NCBI RefSeq assembly: GCF_011801145.1 | Contig: NZ_CP046172.1 | Location: forward strand, 4,464,001-4,528,000 | DNA: 64,000 bases | Source: Nocardia arthritidis | Lineage (GTDB): Bacteria > Actinomycetota > Actinomycetes > Mycobacteriales > Mycobacteriaceae | Reading direction: 5' to 3' | In this document: piece by piece, positions 1-9,034 of the stretch | How the letters are laid out: each line of letters begins with the position of its first letter | Numbering within the stretch: the first letter of the stretch is position 1 | Notes under the pieces: generated by a model | The model's input: the letters and a program-made list of their open reading frames with translations, nothing else | Database searches by the model: none | Told to the model about the DNA's origin: nothing | Made by a program: the position numbers and the translations under genes

Positions 1-1
1 A

Positions 2-739
2 TTCCTCTGGTACCGGGTGATGTTCACCGGCCTGGTGAATACCCTTGTGCTGGCGGTGCTTTCGCAGGGCGTCGCGATCGTGCTCGGTGTGCTGATCGCG
101 CTGCTGCGGCGCAGTGCGAACCCGGTGGCCAGCTGGTTCGCCGCGGGCTACATCTGGCTTTTCCGCGGTCTGCCGGTGCTGCTGCAGATCCTGCTCTGGT
201 ACAACCTGGCGCTGGTCTTCCCGCAGATCTCCATCCCGTATCTCTTCCACGCCCAGACCAACGTGCTGATCAGCGCGTTCACCGCCGCCTTCCTCGGCCT
301 GGCGCTGAACGAGAGCGCATATATGGCCGAGATCGTGCGCGCGGGCCTCAACAGCGTGGACAGCGGACAGGCCGAGGCGGCGAAATCGATCGGGATGACG
401 CCGGCGGTGACGCTGCGCCGAGTGGTGCTGCCGCAGGCCATGCGGGTGATAATCCCGCCCACCGGAAACGATTTCGTCAACATGCTGAAGGGAACGTCGA
501 TGGCGTCGGTGATCGGCGTAACCGAACTCGTGCACGCGGCCAACAACATTTCGTCCAACAACCTGCTCGTGATGGAGACGCTGATCGCCGCCGCCTGCTG
601 GTACATGGTCGTGGTGACCGTCGCCGGCATCGGCCAGCACTACCTGGAGCGCGCATACGGCACGGCCGAGCGTGGACCGCTGGTACGTGCCGGAAAGGCC
701 TTGCGCGGTGCGCCATTGGTGCGGAGCGGCCGTGCCTGA
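2..739 (+). CDS. Polar amino-acid ABC transporter permease (5' end outside window)
   Basis: Inner-membrane permease of the HisM/GlnP type, which with its ATPase moves a polar amino acid into the cell. The frame is open to the left edge, so the N-terminus is missing; 245 residues are visible. The first visible segment is the usual first transmembrane helix. The EAA loop typical of the family is present ([20 protein letters not shown], then [10 protein letters not shown]), followed by the conserved [11 protein letters not shown] stretch that contacts the ATPase. The gene overlaps the ATPase gene by 8 bases, so the two are one operon. The substrate cannot be read from sequence; the downstream PLP/YheO fusion suggests an amino acid that this enzyme or sensor also handles (inference). 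Confidence 0.9.
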   Translation, partial: FLWYRVMFTGLVNTLVLAVLSQGVAIVLGVLIALLRRSANPVASWFAAGYIWLFRGLPVLLQILLWYNLALVFPQISIPYLFHAQTNVLISAFTAAFLGLALNESAYMAEIVRAGLNSVDSGQAEAAKSIGMTPAVTLRRVVLPQAMRVIIPPTGNDFVNMLKGTSMASVIGVTELVHAANNISSNNLLVMETLIAAACWYMVVVTVAGIGQHYLERAYGTAERGPLVRAGKALRGAPLVRSGRA

Positions 740-1499
740 ACCACTGCTGCGCGCGGTGCGCGTGCGGAAAAGCTACGGCGCCAACGAAATTCTGCGCGGG
801 ATAGATCTCGAGGTGTACAAGGGGCAGGTGGTTTGCCTGCTCGGGCCGTCCGGCGCGGGTAAGAGCACCTTCCTGCGCTGTGTGAACCATCTGGAAAGCA
901 TTGACGGCGGCCAGATCTGGGTCGACGGTGAGCCGATCGGCTTCCGGCTGCGCGGTGGCAAACTCCACGAATTGCGCGAACGCGAGGTGGCGCGCCAGCG
1001 TCGCGATATCGGCATGGTGTTCCAGCGGTTCAACCTCTTCGCGCACCGCACCGCGCTGGAAAACGTTGTCGAAGGACCGATCCGGGTACTCGGCGCGGAT
1101 GCGGACGCCGCGCGGCGGCAAGGTTTGGAGCTGCTCGACCGGGTCGGGCTCGCGGATCGGGCCGACGCCTATCCGGCCCAGTTGTCGGGCGGGCAGCAGC
1201 AGCGGGTGGCGATCGCGAGATCGCTGGCCATGCGCCCCAAGCTCATCCTGTTCGACGAACCCACCTCGGCGCTCGATCCGGAACTGGTCGGCGAGGTGCT
1301 GGAGGTGATGAAGACATTGGCCGACGAGGGGATGACCATGGTCGTCGTGACGCACGAAATGGGTTTCGCGGCGGAGGCCGCGGACGAGGTGGTCTTCATG
1401 GCCGATGGTACGGTCGTCGAAACCGGGCCGCCCGCAACGGTTTTCAGCGAGCCGAAACACGAACGCACCCGGCGGTTCCTCGCCAGGATCCTGCGGTGA
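732..1499 (+). CDS. Polar amino-acid ABC transporter ATP-binding protein
   Basis: GlnQ/HisP-type ATPase energising the permease encoded just upstream. It shows Walker A (GPSGAGKST), the Q-loop ([10 protein letters not shown]), the signature LSGGQQQR, Walker B with catalytic Glu ([14 protein letters not shown]) and the switch His (VVTHE). I chose the GTG at 732, which overlaps the permease stop and gives 255 residues, the normal family length; a longer frame from 672 would add a non-homologous leader inside the permease gene. Its stop overlaps the GTG of the next gene (GTGA), so the three are translationally coupled. No solute-binding protein is visible here; it is probably left of the window. 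Confidence 0.93.
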   Translation: MPEPLLRAVRVRKSYGANEILRGIDLEVYKGQVVCLLGPSGAGKSTFLRCVNHLESIDGGQIWVDGEPIGFRLRGGKLHELREREVARQRRDIGMVFQRFNLFAHRTALENVVEGPIRVLGADADAARRQGLELLDRVGLADRADAYPAQLSGGQQQRVAIARSLAMRPKLILFDEPTSALDPELVGEVLEVMKTLADEGMTMVVVTHEMGFAAEAADEVVFMADGTVVETGPPATVFSEPKHERTRRFLARILR

Positions 1500-3217
1500 A
1501 GCCGCAGCGGATCTCGCCGCGCTACCTGCTGCAGTTCGACGAGCCCGCGGGATATCTCGACTTCGCCCGGTTCGGGCCGCCCTCGCACGCCGTGCTGGAC
1601 ACCACCGCGAACCTGCTGCACGAGGCCACCACCGCCGGGCCGTCCACCGTCGACGATCTGATGCGGCAGGAGATCAGGGCCAAGGCGGCCGTCGCCCGGC
1701 TGGCTGGTTCGGACACCGATCACACCGTGCTGCTCCCGCACACCAGCCTCGGCCTGTTCCAGGCGGCGTTCAACTACGGCGGCGAGGTGCTGGTGTCGGC
1801 GGCCGAATTCCCGGCCAACACCTACCCGTGGGCACGCGCCGAGCAGGCGGGGCGGCTGGTCGTGCACCGGTTGACCGGCGGATACGTCACCGCCGACCGG
1901 GTCGCCGCCGCATTGACCGATGACGTCACCACGGTCAGCGTGAGTGCCGTCGATTTCCGCACCGGCTACCGCGCCGACCTCGCCGCGCTGCGCGAGGTGA
2001 TCGGCGACCGGCTGCTCGTCGTCGACGGTATCCAGGGATTCGGCGTCGTCGACGAACCGTGGCAGGTCGCCGACATTCTGGTGGTGGGCGGCCAGAAATG
2101 GTTGCGGGCCGGATGGGGGACCGGGTTCGCGGTGCTCTCGGACCGGGCGCTGGAAAGAATGGATCCGGTGCTGTCCGGCTGGTCCGGCGCGCGCGATCCC
2201 GGACTGTTCGACGACGAGATCCATCCGCCGGACGCCACCGCGGCGGGCTGGTCGCTGTCCAACCTCAGCCCGATCACCTCCGGGGCGTTCGCCGCCGCGC
2301 TCGAACTGGTCGAACAGGCCGGGACCGCCGCCATCGCGGCCCGGATCGCCGAGCGGATCGGCGAATTCTCCGATGTGCTCGCCGATGTCGGCGCACAGGT
2401 GGTCTCCGCGGTCGAGCGGCGGGCCGGAATCCTCGCCTTCACCGTGCCGGGCCATTCGGCCGCACAGGTCGGCGCCGCGCTCACCGCGGCCGGAATCGCC
2501 GCGACGGTGCGGCCCGAACACGTGCGCCTCTCGCCGCACGCCTCGACACCGGCGGCCAGCGCGGAACTGCTGCGCGCGGCTCTGGAAACACTGCGCAGGC
2601 CGCCGAAAACAGTTGTGCCGGTTGCCACTTCGGCCACCCGGGAGGTGCTGGCCGCATTGGCGCCCGCCGTGCCGGGCCTGGCCGCGATGCTCGGCCCCGG
2701 TAACGAGGTGCTGCTGCACGACCTGAGCCGCCTGCCGGATTCGATCATCGCCATCGCGGGCGATCTGACCGGTCGCAGCGTCGGCGGGCCGATGACGGAT
2801 CTGCTGCTCGGCCTGGTTCGCCGCGGCACCACCCAGGACCTGACCAACTACCGCACCCACGGTCCCGACGGCCGCCCGATCCGTTCGTCGACGCTGTTCC
2901 TGCGCGACGACGCGGGGGTCGCGATCGGCTGCCTGTGCGTCAACAGCCTCGATACGGCCGCACCCACCGACGGCGCAGGCGCACCGGAAACCTTCCCGGC
3001 CGACGTCGACAGCCTGCAGCGCTACCTGGTGGACCGGGCGGTGGGAAAGGTCGGCATCCCGGTGGATCTGATGAAGAAGCGGCACAAGGCATCCGTCGTC
3101 CGCGAACTGGACGAGGCCGGTTTCTTCCTCATCAAGGATGCGGTGGACCATCTCGCCGGGCGGCTCGACGTCACCCGCTACACGATCTACAACTACCTCA
3201 ACGAGATTCGGGCGTGA
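1496..3217 (+). CDS. PLP-dependent class V aminotransferase-like enzyme fused to YheO-type PAS and HTH domain
   Basis: 573 residues. Residues 1-370 form a fold-type I, class V aminotransferase-like domain (kynureninase/cysteine desulfurase relatives): a PLP-ring Asp lies in VVDGIQGFG (D177) and the likely Schiff-base Lys in [13 protein letters not shown] (K201). Residues about 380-490 match the YheO-type PAS domain ([20 protein letters not shown], then [16 protein letters not shown]), and the last 65 residues match the HTH seen after it in YheO/DauR regulators (YLVDRAVG through [14 protein letters not shown]). So one protein joins a PLP enzyme to a predicted ligand-sensing DNA-binding module. 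It is coupled to the amino-acid ABC genes by GTGA overlap, suggesting that it metabolises or senses the imported amino acid and may control the operon (inference). Its end overlaps the convergent gene by 20 bases. Confidence 0.82.
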   Translation: MKPQRISPRYLLQFDEPAGYLDFARFGPPSHAVLDTTANLLHEATTAGPSTVDDLMRQEIRAKAAVARLAGSDTDHTVLLPHTSLGLFQAAFNYGGEVLVSAAEFPANTYPWARAEQAGRLVVHRLTGGYVTADRVAAALTDDVTTVSVSAVDFRTGYRADLAALREVIGDRLLVVDGIQGFGVVDEPWQVADILVVGGQKWLRAGWGTGFAVLSDRALERMDPVLSGWSGARDPGLFDDEIHPPDATAAGWSLSNLSPITSGAFAAALELVEQAGTAAIAARIAERIGEFSDVLADVGAQVVSAVERRAGILAFTVPGHSAAQVGAALTAAGIAATVRPEHVRLSPHASTPAASAELLRAALETLRRPPKTVVPVATSATREVLAALAPAVPGLAAMLGPGNEVLLHDLSRLPDSIIAIAGDLTGRSVGGPMTDLLLGLVRRGTTQDLTNYRTHGPDGRPIRSSTLFLRDDAGVAIGCLCVNSLDTAAPTDGAGAPETFPADVDSLQRYLVDRAVGKVGIPVDLMKKRHKASVVRELDEAGFFLIKDAVDHLAGRLDVTRYTIYNYLNEIRA

Positions 3218-3770
3218 GGCGGTCGATTGCCAACCGCCGCAACGCCGTATCGAGCTCCCGCCACAGCTCGCCGACCCGGCCGCGACCACCCGGCGGTTCC
3301 GGATAGCGCATCAGGACGCCGACCACGGTCGCGTCGGCCGAATCCGTTGCCTTCGCGATGTATTCGGCACCGATACGGTGATCATCGCCGGCGTCCAGTT
3401 CGAATGCCCGGGCCGCGTGCGCGGCCGACATGAGGATGTGACCGCCCTGGGTCGCCTTCGCCAGCGGATGCAGATACGCGGCCCCGCCCGCATGTCCGGC
3501 GGCGAGCGCCGCGTCGGCCGCCGCCGCGTATCCCAGCTCTCGCGCCTCCCGGGCGGCCCGGTGCGCATCGAACGCGGTCGTGCGTATCGCCTTCGTCCGC
3601 CTGCCGCCGGTGGCGAACTCGCGCACCGCGTCGAGCACCGCCCTGGCCCGCGGATCCGCCGGACGGTCGCGCTCGAAGATCGCCGAAGCGGGTTCCGCGC
3701 ATGCCACGGCATAGCCCGCGATCGCACGCAGTTCGGCCGTGCTCAGTTCGATATCCATGCTGATCAACAA
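3198..3770 (-). CDS. Imm5-like putative immunity protein
   Basis: 190-residue, alanine-rich helical protein. The pattern LSTAELRAIAGYAVACAEP, a FERDRPADPRARAVLDAVREF block, then AFDAHRAAREA and AAYLHPLAKATQGGH resembles the Imm5-like family, often named putative immunity protein or misnamed exonuclease SbcC in actinobacteria. No toxin gene is adjacent, so an immunity role is not supported by context. The ATG at 3770 gives MLISMDIELS; an in-frame ATG four codons later is an alternative. No signal peptide or membrane segment is seen. The 3' end overlaps the convergent PLP/YheO gene. Confidence 0.6.
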   Translation of the reverse strand: MLISMDIELSTAELRAIAGYAVACAEPASAIFERDRPADPRARAVLDAVREFATGGRRTKAIRTTAFDAHRAAREARELGYAAAADAALAAGHAGGAAYLHPLAKATQGGHILMSAAHAARAFELDAGDDHRIGAEYIAKATDSADATVVGVLMRYPEPPGGRGRVGELWRELDTALRRLAIDRLTPESR

Positions 3771-3842
3771 TATCGTTGAACAACCTATTGGGACTTTTCG
3801 GCAGTATCGGCAGGACAGCGCGGCAAAAGCTTCAAATCGGGA

Positions 3843-4736
3843 TTATGCGGAGACCGCCGCCAGTTCGACGAGCCGTGCGCGGACGATATCCGGGCGTTCG
3901 TCGGCGATGAAATGACCGCAGCCGGGGACGGCTTCGAAGGTGTAGTCGTCGGCCATGGCGGTTTCGGCGGCGGCCATGGAGTGGTGGATGGCGGTGTCGT
4001 CGAGGCCGAACAGCGCGCGGATCGGGATCGTCGGCCTGCGGCGCTCGGGATTGCTTGCGGTGCTCCGGAGTTCGTGTAGCCAGAAGGTCCGGTAGGTGTC
4101 GGTGGCGGCGCGGGCGGAGACCGGGTCGCGGAAGCTGTCGGCGAAGGCGTGCACGATTTCCGGGGTTACCGCCTCCCGGTTGGTCATGGCGCGCGATATC
4201 AGCCATTCGAGCACCGGTGTGTGGCGTTGCAGCGGCACACCCAGGGTGGCGACGAGCGGTTGATAAAGGGCGAAGCGCCAGAGGTGGCGCAGCGCAGTCG
4301 ATTTCGGCACCCAGGGATGCGAGATGTTCAGGGCCAGATAACCCTCGAAGCGCTCCGCTGCCCGCAACACCATCCGATAGCCGATGTAGCCGCCCCAATC
4401 GTGGCCGACCAGCAGCACCCGCGGCAACTCCAGAACATCCAGTAACGCAAGGACATCCGATGCGACATCGTCCTTGGCCCACCGATGCGGCGCGGGCCCG
4501 GACCAACCGTATCCGGGCAGATCCGGTGCGATGACGCGCATTCCGTCCGGCGGGTCCGCGAGCAGGTCGCGATAGGCGTAATGGTGCTGCGGCCAGCCGT
4601 GCAGCAGCAGCACTGGACGTCCGTCCGCCGGTCCTGCCTCGGTGATATGGAAGCGCACGCCGCGGGCCTCGACGAAATACCTGCGCACACCGGGGATATT
4701 CGGTGGCTGGGAACTAGCGGTACCGGTATCTGCCAT
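3843..4736 (-). CDS. Alpha/beta-hydrolase, epoxide-hydrolase-like
   Basis: 297-residue cytosolic alpha/beta-hydrolase. The HGWPQHHYAY oxyanion-hole motif (residues 46-55) and the nucleophile elbow GHDWGG, with Asp113 in place of Ser, are those of epoxide hydrolases and haloalkane dehalogenases. The C-terminal VPGCGHFIADERPD supplies the catalytic His, and FGLDDTAIHH fits the acid position. HGWP favours an epoxide hydrolase over a dehalogenase. It is transcribed away from the antibiotic-kinase-like gene; the 98-bp gap is probably a shared promoter region. Substrate unknown. Confidence 0.8.
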   Translation of the reverse strand: MADTGTASSQPPNIPGVRRYFVEARGVRFHITEAGPADGRPVLLLHGWPQHHYAYRDLLADPPDGMRVIAPDLPGYGWSGPAPHRWAKDDVASDVLALLDVLELPRVLLVGHDWGGYIGYRMVLRAAERFEGYLALNISHPWVPKSTALRHLWRFALYQPLVATLGVPLQRHTPVLEWLISRAMTNREAVTPEIVHAFADSFRDPVSARAATDTYRTFWLHELRSTASNPERRRPTIPIRALFGLDDTAIHHSMAAAETAMADDYTFEAVPGCGHFIADERPDIVRARLVELAAVSA

Positions 4737-4834
4737 GTGCCAACCGTAATTGGGCGAGGCCGCCGCCGAAACCGCCCGTGGGCGGAGGCGATGGCAGCGG
4801 GAAAATCGATGGACAGGGCTGAGATGCTCGACGG

Positions 4835-5725
4835 GTGATCGTTGTGCCGGAGTTCTTCGCCGACCGTTTGGTCAAGATGGAGCCTGCGTCCCGGGATTGG
4901 CTCGACGGACTGCCTGAGCTGGCGGCCCGATACGCCGACCGTTGGCAGCTGCGTTTCGATGGGGCGCCGATGCACGGGTACGGGGCGCTGGTGCTGCCCG
5001 CGGTGCGCGCGGACGGAACCGAGGTGGTGCTCAAACTGGGCTGGCAGACACCGGAGACCCGGGACGAGCCGGCCGCCCTGGCCGCGTGGCAGGGCCGGGG
5101 TGCGGTGCTGCTGCTCGACAGCGACGCCGAGCACGGTGCGCTACTGCTCGAACGTCTCGATCCCGCAAGATCTTTGGACAAGCACCCGATCCGGGAAGCG
5201 GAGCGGATCATCGCGGAGTTGTTGCGCCGCCTGGCAATTCCCGCGCCGCCGGGCATCTCCCGGGACCTGCGCACCGAATCAGAACATTGGATTGAACAGC
5301 TCCCCAAGGACTTTCATCGTCTCGGTGCACCCTTCCCGCGCATCCATCTCGACGCCGCCGTCGATATCTGCCGCCAACTCGGCCCGACGGCCGACCATCT
5401 CCTGGTGAACGAGGACCTGCACTACGAGAACGTCCTGGCGGGCGCCCGCGAACCCTGGCTCGTCATCGACCCGCAACCCATCGCCGGCGACCTCGAATTC
5501 ACCATGCTGTCGCTCCTGTGGAACCGCGAACACGAATCCGACCTCGCCCACCGCTTCGCCACCATCGTCGAAACCGCCGCCCTGGACCCCGACAAGGCCC
5601 GAGCCTGGACCCTCGTCCAATGCGCCCGCAACTGGCTCTGGTTCGTCGAGGACGAGGACTACACCGACTTCGGCTACGCCGCCGTCCAAACCATCATGCC
5701 CTGGATCTTCACCCACCTCCCCTGA
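4835..5725 (+). CDS. Aminoglycoside/hydroxyurea-type phosphotransferase (APH(6)/Hur family)
   Basis: 296-residue kinase-fold protein resembling streptomycin 6-kinase and hydroxyurea phosphotransferase, which inactivate drugs by ATP-dependent phosphorylation. The phosphate-binding Lys is in VVLKLGW (about K67). The catalytic loop reads LLVNEDLHYENVL, with Asp194 and Asn199 kept but Asn-Glu in place of the common His-Gly. The metal-binding Asp is in LVIDPQPIAGDLEF (D212). Conservation suggests an active kinase, but the natural substrate may not be an antibiotic. The GTG at 4835 is used; a second in-frame GTG lies three codons on. Confidence 0.78.
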   Translation: MIVVPEFFADRLVKMEPASRDWLDGLPELAARYADRWQLRFDGAPMHGYGALVLPAVRADGTEVVLKLGWQTPETRDEPAALAAWQGRGAVLLLDSDAEHGALLLERLDPARSLDKHPIREAERIIAELLRRLAIPAPPGISRDLRTESEHWIEQLPKDFHRLGAPFPRIHLDAAVDICRQLGPTADHLLVNEDLHYENVLAGAREPWLVIDPQPIAGDLEFTMLSLLWNREHESDLAHRFATIVETAALDPDKARAWTLVQCARNWLWFVEDEDYTDFGYAAVQTIMPWIFTHLP

Positions 5726-5844
5726 CCCGCAGACCGGTACCCCCTATCGGACAACGGCTTTCGCCTTCGGGCCGGGGCCGCCGCTTGTCCGCGCTCGCCG
5801 GATTCGGATGCGAAGCACCCGTGCGAGCGGTCGGCACAATTACC

Positions 5845-6330
5845 ATGTCGGCTGTGGATACCATCGCGACATATGCCGCGGCGAGAATGAGCAGATCGCG
5901 AACCGTTCTCTGCGCCGCGGTGTTCGTGGCCGATGTGACATTGAGACTTTCGCCGCTGCCGTTGTGGGAATCCTTGACGCCGCACACCATCGCCGATCTC
6001 GCGATTGCCGCGGCGTCGATCGCGGTCGGCTGGATATCGGTGATACTCGCGCGCCGGTCGCCGATCGGGCGAACACTGTCCGTTTCTATCGCAGTACTCG
6101 CCGCGGTGTCCGTCATTTTGCAGATCGCGAAAATCTCCTTCGCCTACGACGGGCACCGTAGCCTGCGATTCGTCGACCACGTCCTGGTGACACCGCACCG
6201 GGACCTCGTCTATTTCAACGTCCCACTCATACTCACCTACACCGCAGATATCTTGCTGTGGCTATTGGCCCTGGCGTTGTCGACCGCATCGACGCGCGTC
6301 CTGAAACACCGTGGCGCGTCCGTCAACTGA
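5845..6330 (+). CDS. Membrane protein of unknown function
   Basis: 161 residues starting MSAVDTIATYAAARMSRSRT, with about four hydrophobic segments (VLCAAVFVADVTL, TIADLAIAAASIAVGWISVI, VSIAVLAAVSVILQIAKI, VPLILTYTADILLWLLALAL) and a basic C-terminal tail. I do not recognise the family. The ATG at 5845 was chosen because the long upstream frame reads through the kinase gene in a non-coding register; an ATG at 5887 is also possible. Its last 8 bases overlap the convergent secreted-protein gene. Confidence 0.6.
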   Translation: MSAVDTIATYAAARMSRSRTVLCAAVFVADVTLRLSPLPLWESLTPHTIADLAIAAASIAVGWISVILARRSPIGRTLSVSIAVLAAVSVILQIAKISFAYDGHRSLRFVDHVLVTPHRDLVYFNVPLILTYTADILLWLLALALSTASTRVLKHRGASVN

Positions 6331-6757
6331 GTCCGCATATCTGCCAGGCATCGCCGTTCATCTGATAGACCCCCGACGCGCGGAATTCGCCATTCCGGTC
6401 GTATGCGACGGAGACGTCCGCACTGGCCACGGACTCGTGCACTTTGATTGCGCGCACGGCGGTGACACTGCCTCGACCGCGTTTCGCCAGTGCCGAACGT
6501 GCTTCTGCCGCAAAGTTTTCTGGGTCGGCGGCGGCCAGATCGGTGCGAAGCTGACCACATGAGATGGTGATCAGATCGTGCAGATCGCCCGCGTTGTAAT
6601 CATCGATCGCGCGCTTGGTGACCGCGGTGATCTGCGCATCGGTACCATCGAACGGCTCCGGTGCCCCCGCTGATTGCGCGGACCCGAGTGCGACGCAGGT
6701 ACCGAGCGTGGCGGCCGCAAACGCCGCGCCGACGCCGGTTTTCCAGTGCATTCTCAT
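6323..6757 (-). CDS. Small secreted protein, NTF2-like/Rv0361-like
   Basis: 144 residues with a Sec signal peptide (MRMHWKTGVGAAFAAATLGT, cleavage probably after the AQSAGA region). The mature part, FDGTDAQITAVTKRAIDDYN onward, has the pattern of mycobacterial/nocardial NTF2-like exported proteins, with Cys in ISCGQLRTDL and WQICGLS that could form a disulfide. The downstream ATG at 6757 is preferred because it begins the signal peptide directly. It follows the phospholipase A2 and porin genes on the same strand with an 11-bp gap, so they may share a transcript. Function unknown. Confidence 0.62.
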   Translation of the reverse strand: MRMHWKTGVGAAFAAATLGTCVALGSAQSAGAPEPFDGTDAQITAVTKRAIDDYNAGDLHDLITISCGQLRTDLAAADPENFAAEARSALAKRGRGSVTAVRAIKVHESVASADVSVAYDRNGEFRASGVYQMNGDAWQICGLS

Positions 6758-6768
6758 ACCTCTCACAT

Positions 6769-7650
6769 CTATCCCCACGGCCCGTTCTTCCCCGGGATGG
6801 GTGGTTGAAAAGTGGTTACGGCAGTCCAATAGACCAGCGCGGTCTTCGAACAGGTGTCGAATCGCGGATCGACATAACCGTAGGCGTACTTACAGTTCTG
6901 CAGCATCTGATCGAACAGCTGGTTGTTGCAGAAATTATTGGTTCCGCCATTTTCCAGACACATATCGTGGCGAGCGCACGGTCCGCGGAAGTCCGCGTTG
7001 GCTCCGGGGGCCGGGAACTGATCGGGCGCACCTGAGCAGTAATCGTGCATGTACACCCAACTGTCGCAAGTGCGCCCGGCCGGAACATGTTCGCAGTTCG
7101 GATCGTAGATGTAGTCGTCGGGGACCTCGATCTTCGTGCCCGAGCCGTTGATCGCGCTGTGACCGCGGCAGCTGCCATCGGGGTTGTGCCCGAACGGACA
7201 GAATCCGATGTCCTGCGGTCCGGCGGAACAGGGCGCGCTCGGTTCGTTTCCCGGCAGGGTCGGCGGAACATAGTCGATGGCGGGCACGATCGCCCGGCAT
7301 GGATCGATGGTGTGCGGCAGTGTCGGCGGAGTGAGCGCCTCGGCGGGTGGTGGTGCGGTACCTGGTTGTGGCACAACGGGATTCGGAACCTGCGGGACGG
7401 TCGGCGGTGGGCCGGGGATATTCGGTGGCGTCGGTTCCTCGATCTCGGGAAAGATACCCCAGCACGGCCAACCGGGATGCTGAGCCTGCCATTCGGGACA
7501 CGGCACATAGGGATTGATCGGTTTTGCTCGGGCGTCAGGTGGTTCGGCCATGACCCCGATGGCTCCGATGATCAGAACTACGGCCGCGGCCAATCCGGCC
7601 ACCTTTTGTCCGAGGGCTGCGAGCTGGTAACGCCTACGGCGCGACGACAT
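6769..7650 (-). CDS. Secreted prokaryotic phospholipase A2
   Basis: 293 residues. An N-terminal hydrophobic segment after a basic stretch (MSSRRRRYQL, then VAGLAAAVVLIIGAIGV) is a signal peptide or anchor. A long proline-rich linker (residues about 50-120) leads to a Cys-rich catalytic domain. The motif GPCARHDMCLE carries the His-Asp pair of bacterial secreted phospholipase A2, with the Ca-loop candidate YMHDYCSGAPD upstream and many paired Cys. The ATG at 7650 has the ribosome-binding site GAGGCGGGA and starts 7 bases after the porin stop, indicating an operon. The product is predicted to cleave phospholipids outside the cell or in the envelope. Confidence 0.85.
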   Translation of the reverse strand: MSSRRRRYQLAALGQKVAGLAAAVVLIIGAIGVMAEPPDARAKPINPYVPCPEWQAQHPGWPCWGIFPEIEEPTPPNIPGPPPTVPQVPNPVVPQPGTAPPPAEALTPPTLPHTIDPCRAIVPAIDYVPPTLPGNEPSAPCSAGPQDIGFCPFGHNPDGSCRGHSAINGSGTKIEVPDDYIYDPNCEHVPAGRTCDSWVYMHDYCSGAPDQFPAPGANADFRGPCARHDMCLENGGTNNFCNNQLFDQMLQNCKYAYGYVDPRFDTCSKTALVYWTAVTTFQPPIPGKNGPWG

Positions 7651-7657
7651 TCCCGCC

Positions 7658-8281
7658 TCACAGGTAGATCGGATCGCCGTAGACAGCCACCGAATTATCC
7701 GCAGTGGGTGTCGAGATCTTCGCGACCGCATAGGATCGCAGGCTCACCGGGCCCAGGCAACCGTCGATTTTGATGTGCACCTGCTCGGCGGTGATCGAAC
7801 CGTGGCGCCCGGTGAGCCCTTTCGTGCCGAACGGGATATTCGCGATAGTGCCCGGTTTGAGGTTGACGGTTGGCGTGAACATCGCACTGGCACCGAGATT
7901 CGACCATACGCCGATGCTGACACTCGGGCCGATCGCCAAACCCAGTGTGACGCCGCTGGTTACGTCGACCTGGCAACCGATCTGATAGCCGAGGGTGATC
8001 GCTCCGGTATTCACCGGCGCGGTACCTTCGCCGTCGATATCCGCGACGGCCTTCAGGCTGACGAACCCTTCGCGGGTGAACATCGTCGCCGCCAGGTTCG
8101 GATAGCGATCGAGGTTTTCCTCGGACTTGGTGACACGCAGCTGCCAGCCGTCATCCGTCGTGATGTCCCGCGTCTTGTCCGCCAGCGGTTCCGCGGCGGC
8201 TGTTCCGGTTCCGATTACGACAGCGGCGGTGGCCGCCGCGAACGAACTCAGCAATACCTTCGAAACACCCCGTGCAGGCAT
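7658..8281 (-). CDS. MspA-family mycolate outer-membrane porin
   Basis: 207-residue porin of the octameric MspA type, which forms water-filled channels in mycolic-acid outer membranes. The signal peptide is VLLSSFAAATAAVVIGTGTA with cleavage near AAA-EPLAD. The mature part has the family features: ITTDDGWQLRVTKSEE at the start, alternating beta strands, GYQIGCQVDVTSG, and a closing IDGCLGPVSLRSYAV. The ATG at 8281 follows GGGGAG and is preferred to an upstream in-frame ATG at 8317. It leads a likely operon with phospholipase A2 and a secreted protein, so outer-membrane transport and secreted lipid cleavage would be expressed together. Confidence 0.9.
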   Translation of the reverse strand: MPARGVSKVLLSSFAAATAAVVIGTGTAAAEPLADKTRDITTDDGWQLRVTKSEENLDRYPNLAATMFTREGFVSLKAVADIDGEGTAPVNTGAITLGYQIGCQVDVTSGVTLGLAIGPSVSIGVWSNLGASAMFTPTVNLKPGTIANIPFGTKGLTGRHGSITAEQVHIKIDGCLGPVSLRSYAVAKISTPTADNSVAVYGDPIYL

Positions 8282-9034
8282 GACTCTCCCCAGATAGAGA
8301 TTGCAGCAATAGAGCACAAGAACCCGATCAGAGCAGGTCTCCTTGTGCTACAAGCGAATCCCCTAAGAAGACCACCCCTTCAGAGATGTGACTGTAGTAC
8401 AGCATGCCGCCGAATGCCAGAGGGCGCACGGTAATTCGGTGTTCACCGATCTGCGCGATACCGCTGTCGATTCTCGGCGATGTGATGTGCTGATTGCTTG
8501 CTGGATCATCAATGGCGCCAAGGTTTCTGAGATTGCGGTCGCGGGTTGGCCACTGGTTTGCCCGCTATCCATGGTCGCTGCTCCGCTAATTCAGCGCTTG
8601 TCATGGCTGTCCGATAACGGATGTCAGACAAGAGTTTTCGTTCGCCAAGGACGGAATCCGTTGGATAACGGTCTATTGCGACGATGCCTACCCAATGGTG
8701 CATTGTACGTTGCGCATCAGGGTAATCCACGATCTGGATAAGACGCTCTTCGCTCGATGATGGACGCCGTGCACGCTGCCCGCTCGAGCGATCTCGCGGT
8801 CGCCGATCGGCAAACAACAGCGGGTGCAATCCGGAAATTCGGCGGCCGGTCGACAGTGCGGACGATGTGACGATCGGCTGGGGCGCAACTCGATCTCGGT
8901 CTGGATTGACGCAGCGGCGGTGTCCCGTCGACCCCTGATAGCGGCGCGGCGGGCGTTGGAGTTGCCGGGTGGGCTGGGGCAGGACACGATATGCGGTGGA
9001 GTGGGTAAGCGCGACCCGTAGGGGGCCACGGCTG
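8282..9034. other. 753-bp intergenic region, no gene recognised
   Basis: Lower-GC spacer between the divergent porin and desaturase-like genes. Short open frames on both strands show no family features, signal peptide or good ribosome-binding site. It contains small inverted repeats: AGCACAAG/CTTGTGCT (8313-8320 and 8342-8349), TCCG-ATAA-CGGA (8610-8621) and CCGTT-GGAT-AACGG (8658-8671). It may hold long regulatory leaders or decayed sequence. Confidence 0.5.
8313..8349 (-). promoter_or_regulatory. Inverted repeat upstream of the porin gene
   Basis: Perfect 8-bp arms AGCACAAG and CTTGTGCT separated by 21 bases, starting 31 bases upstream of the porin ATG. It could be an operator or a 5' UTR stem. 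No regulator is encoded next to it. Confidence 0.3.

Noticed and set aside
1169..3289. Long open frame on the minus strand opposite the ABC/PLP genes
   Set aside because: Arg/Gly/His-rich, no family motifs; a by-product of high GC at third positions of the true genes.
8388..8741. Open frame in the porin/desaturase gap
   Set aside because: No ribosome-binding site, motif or expected codon bias.
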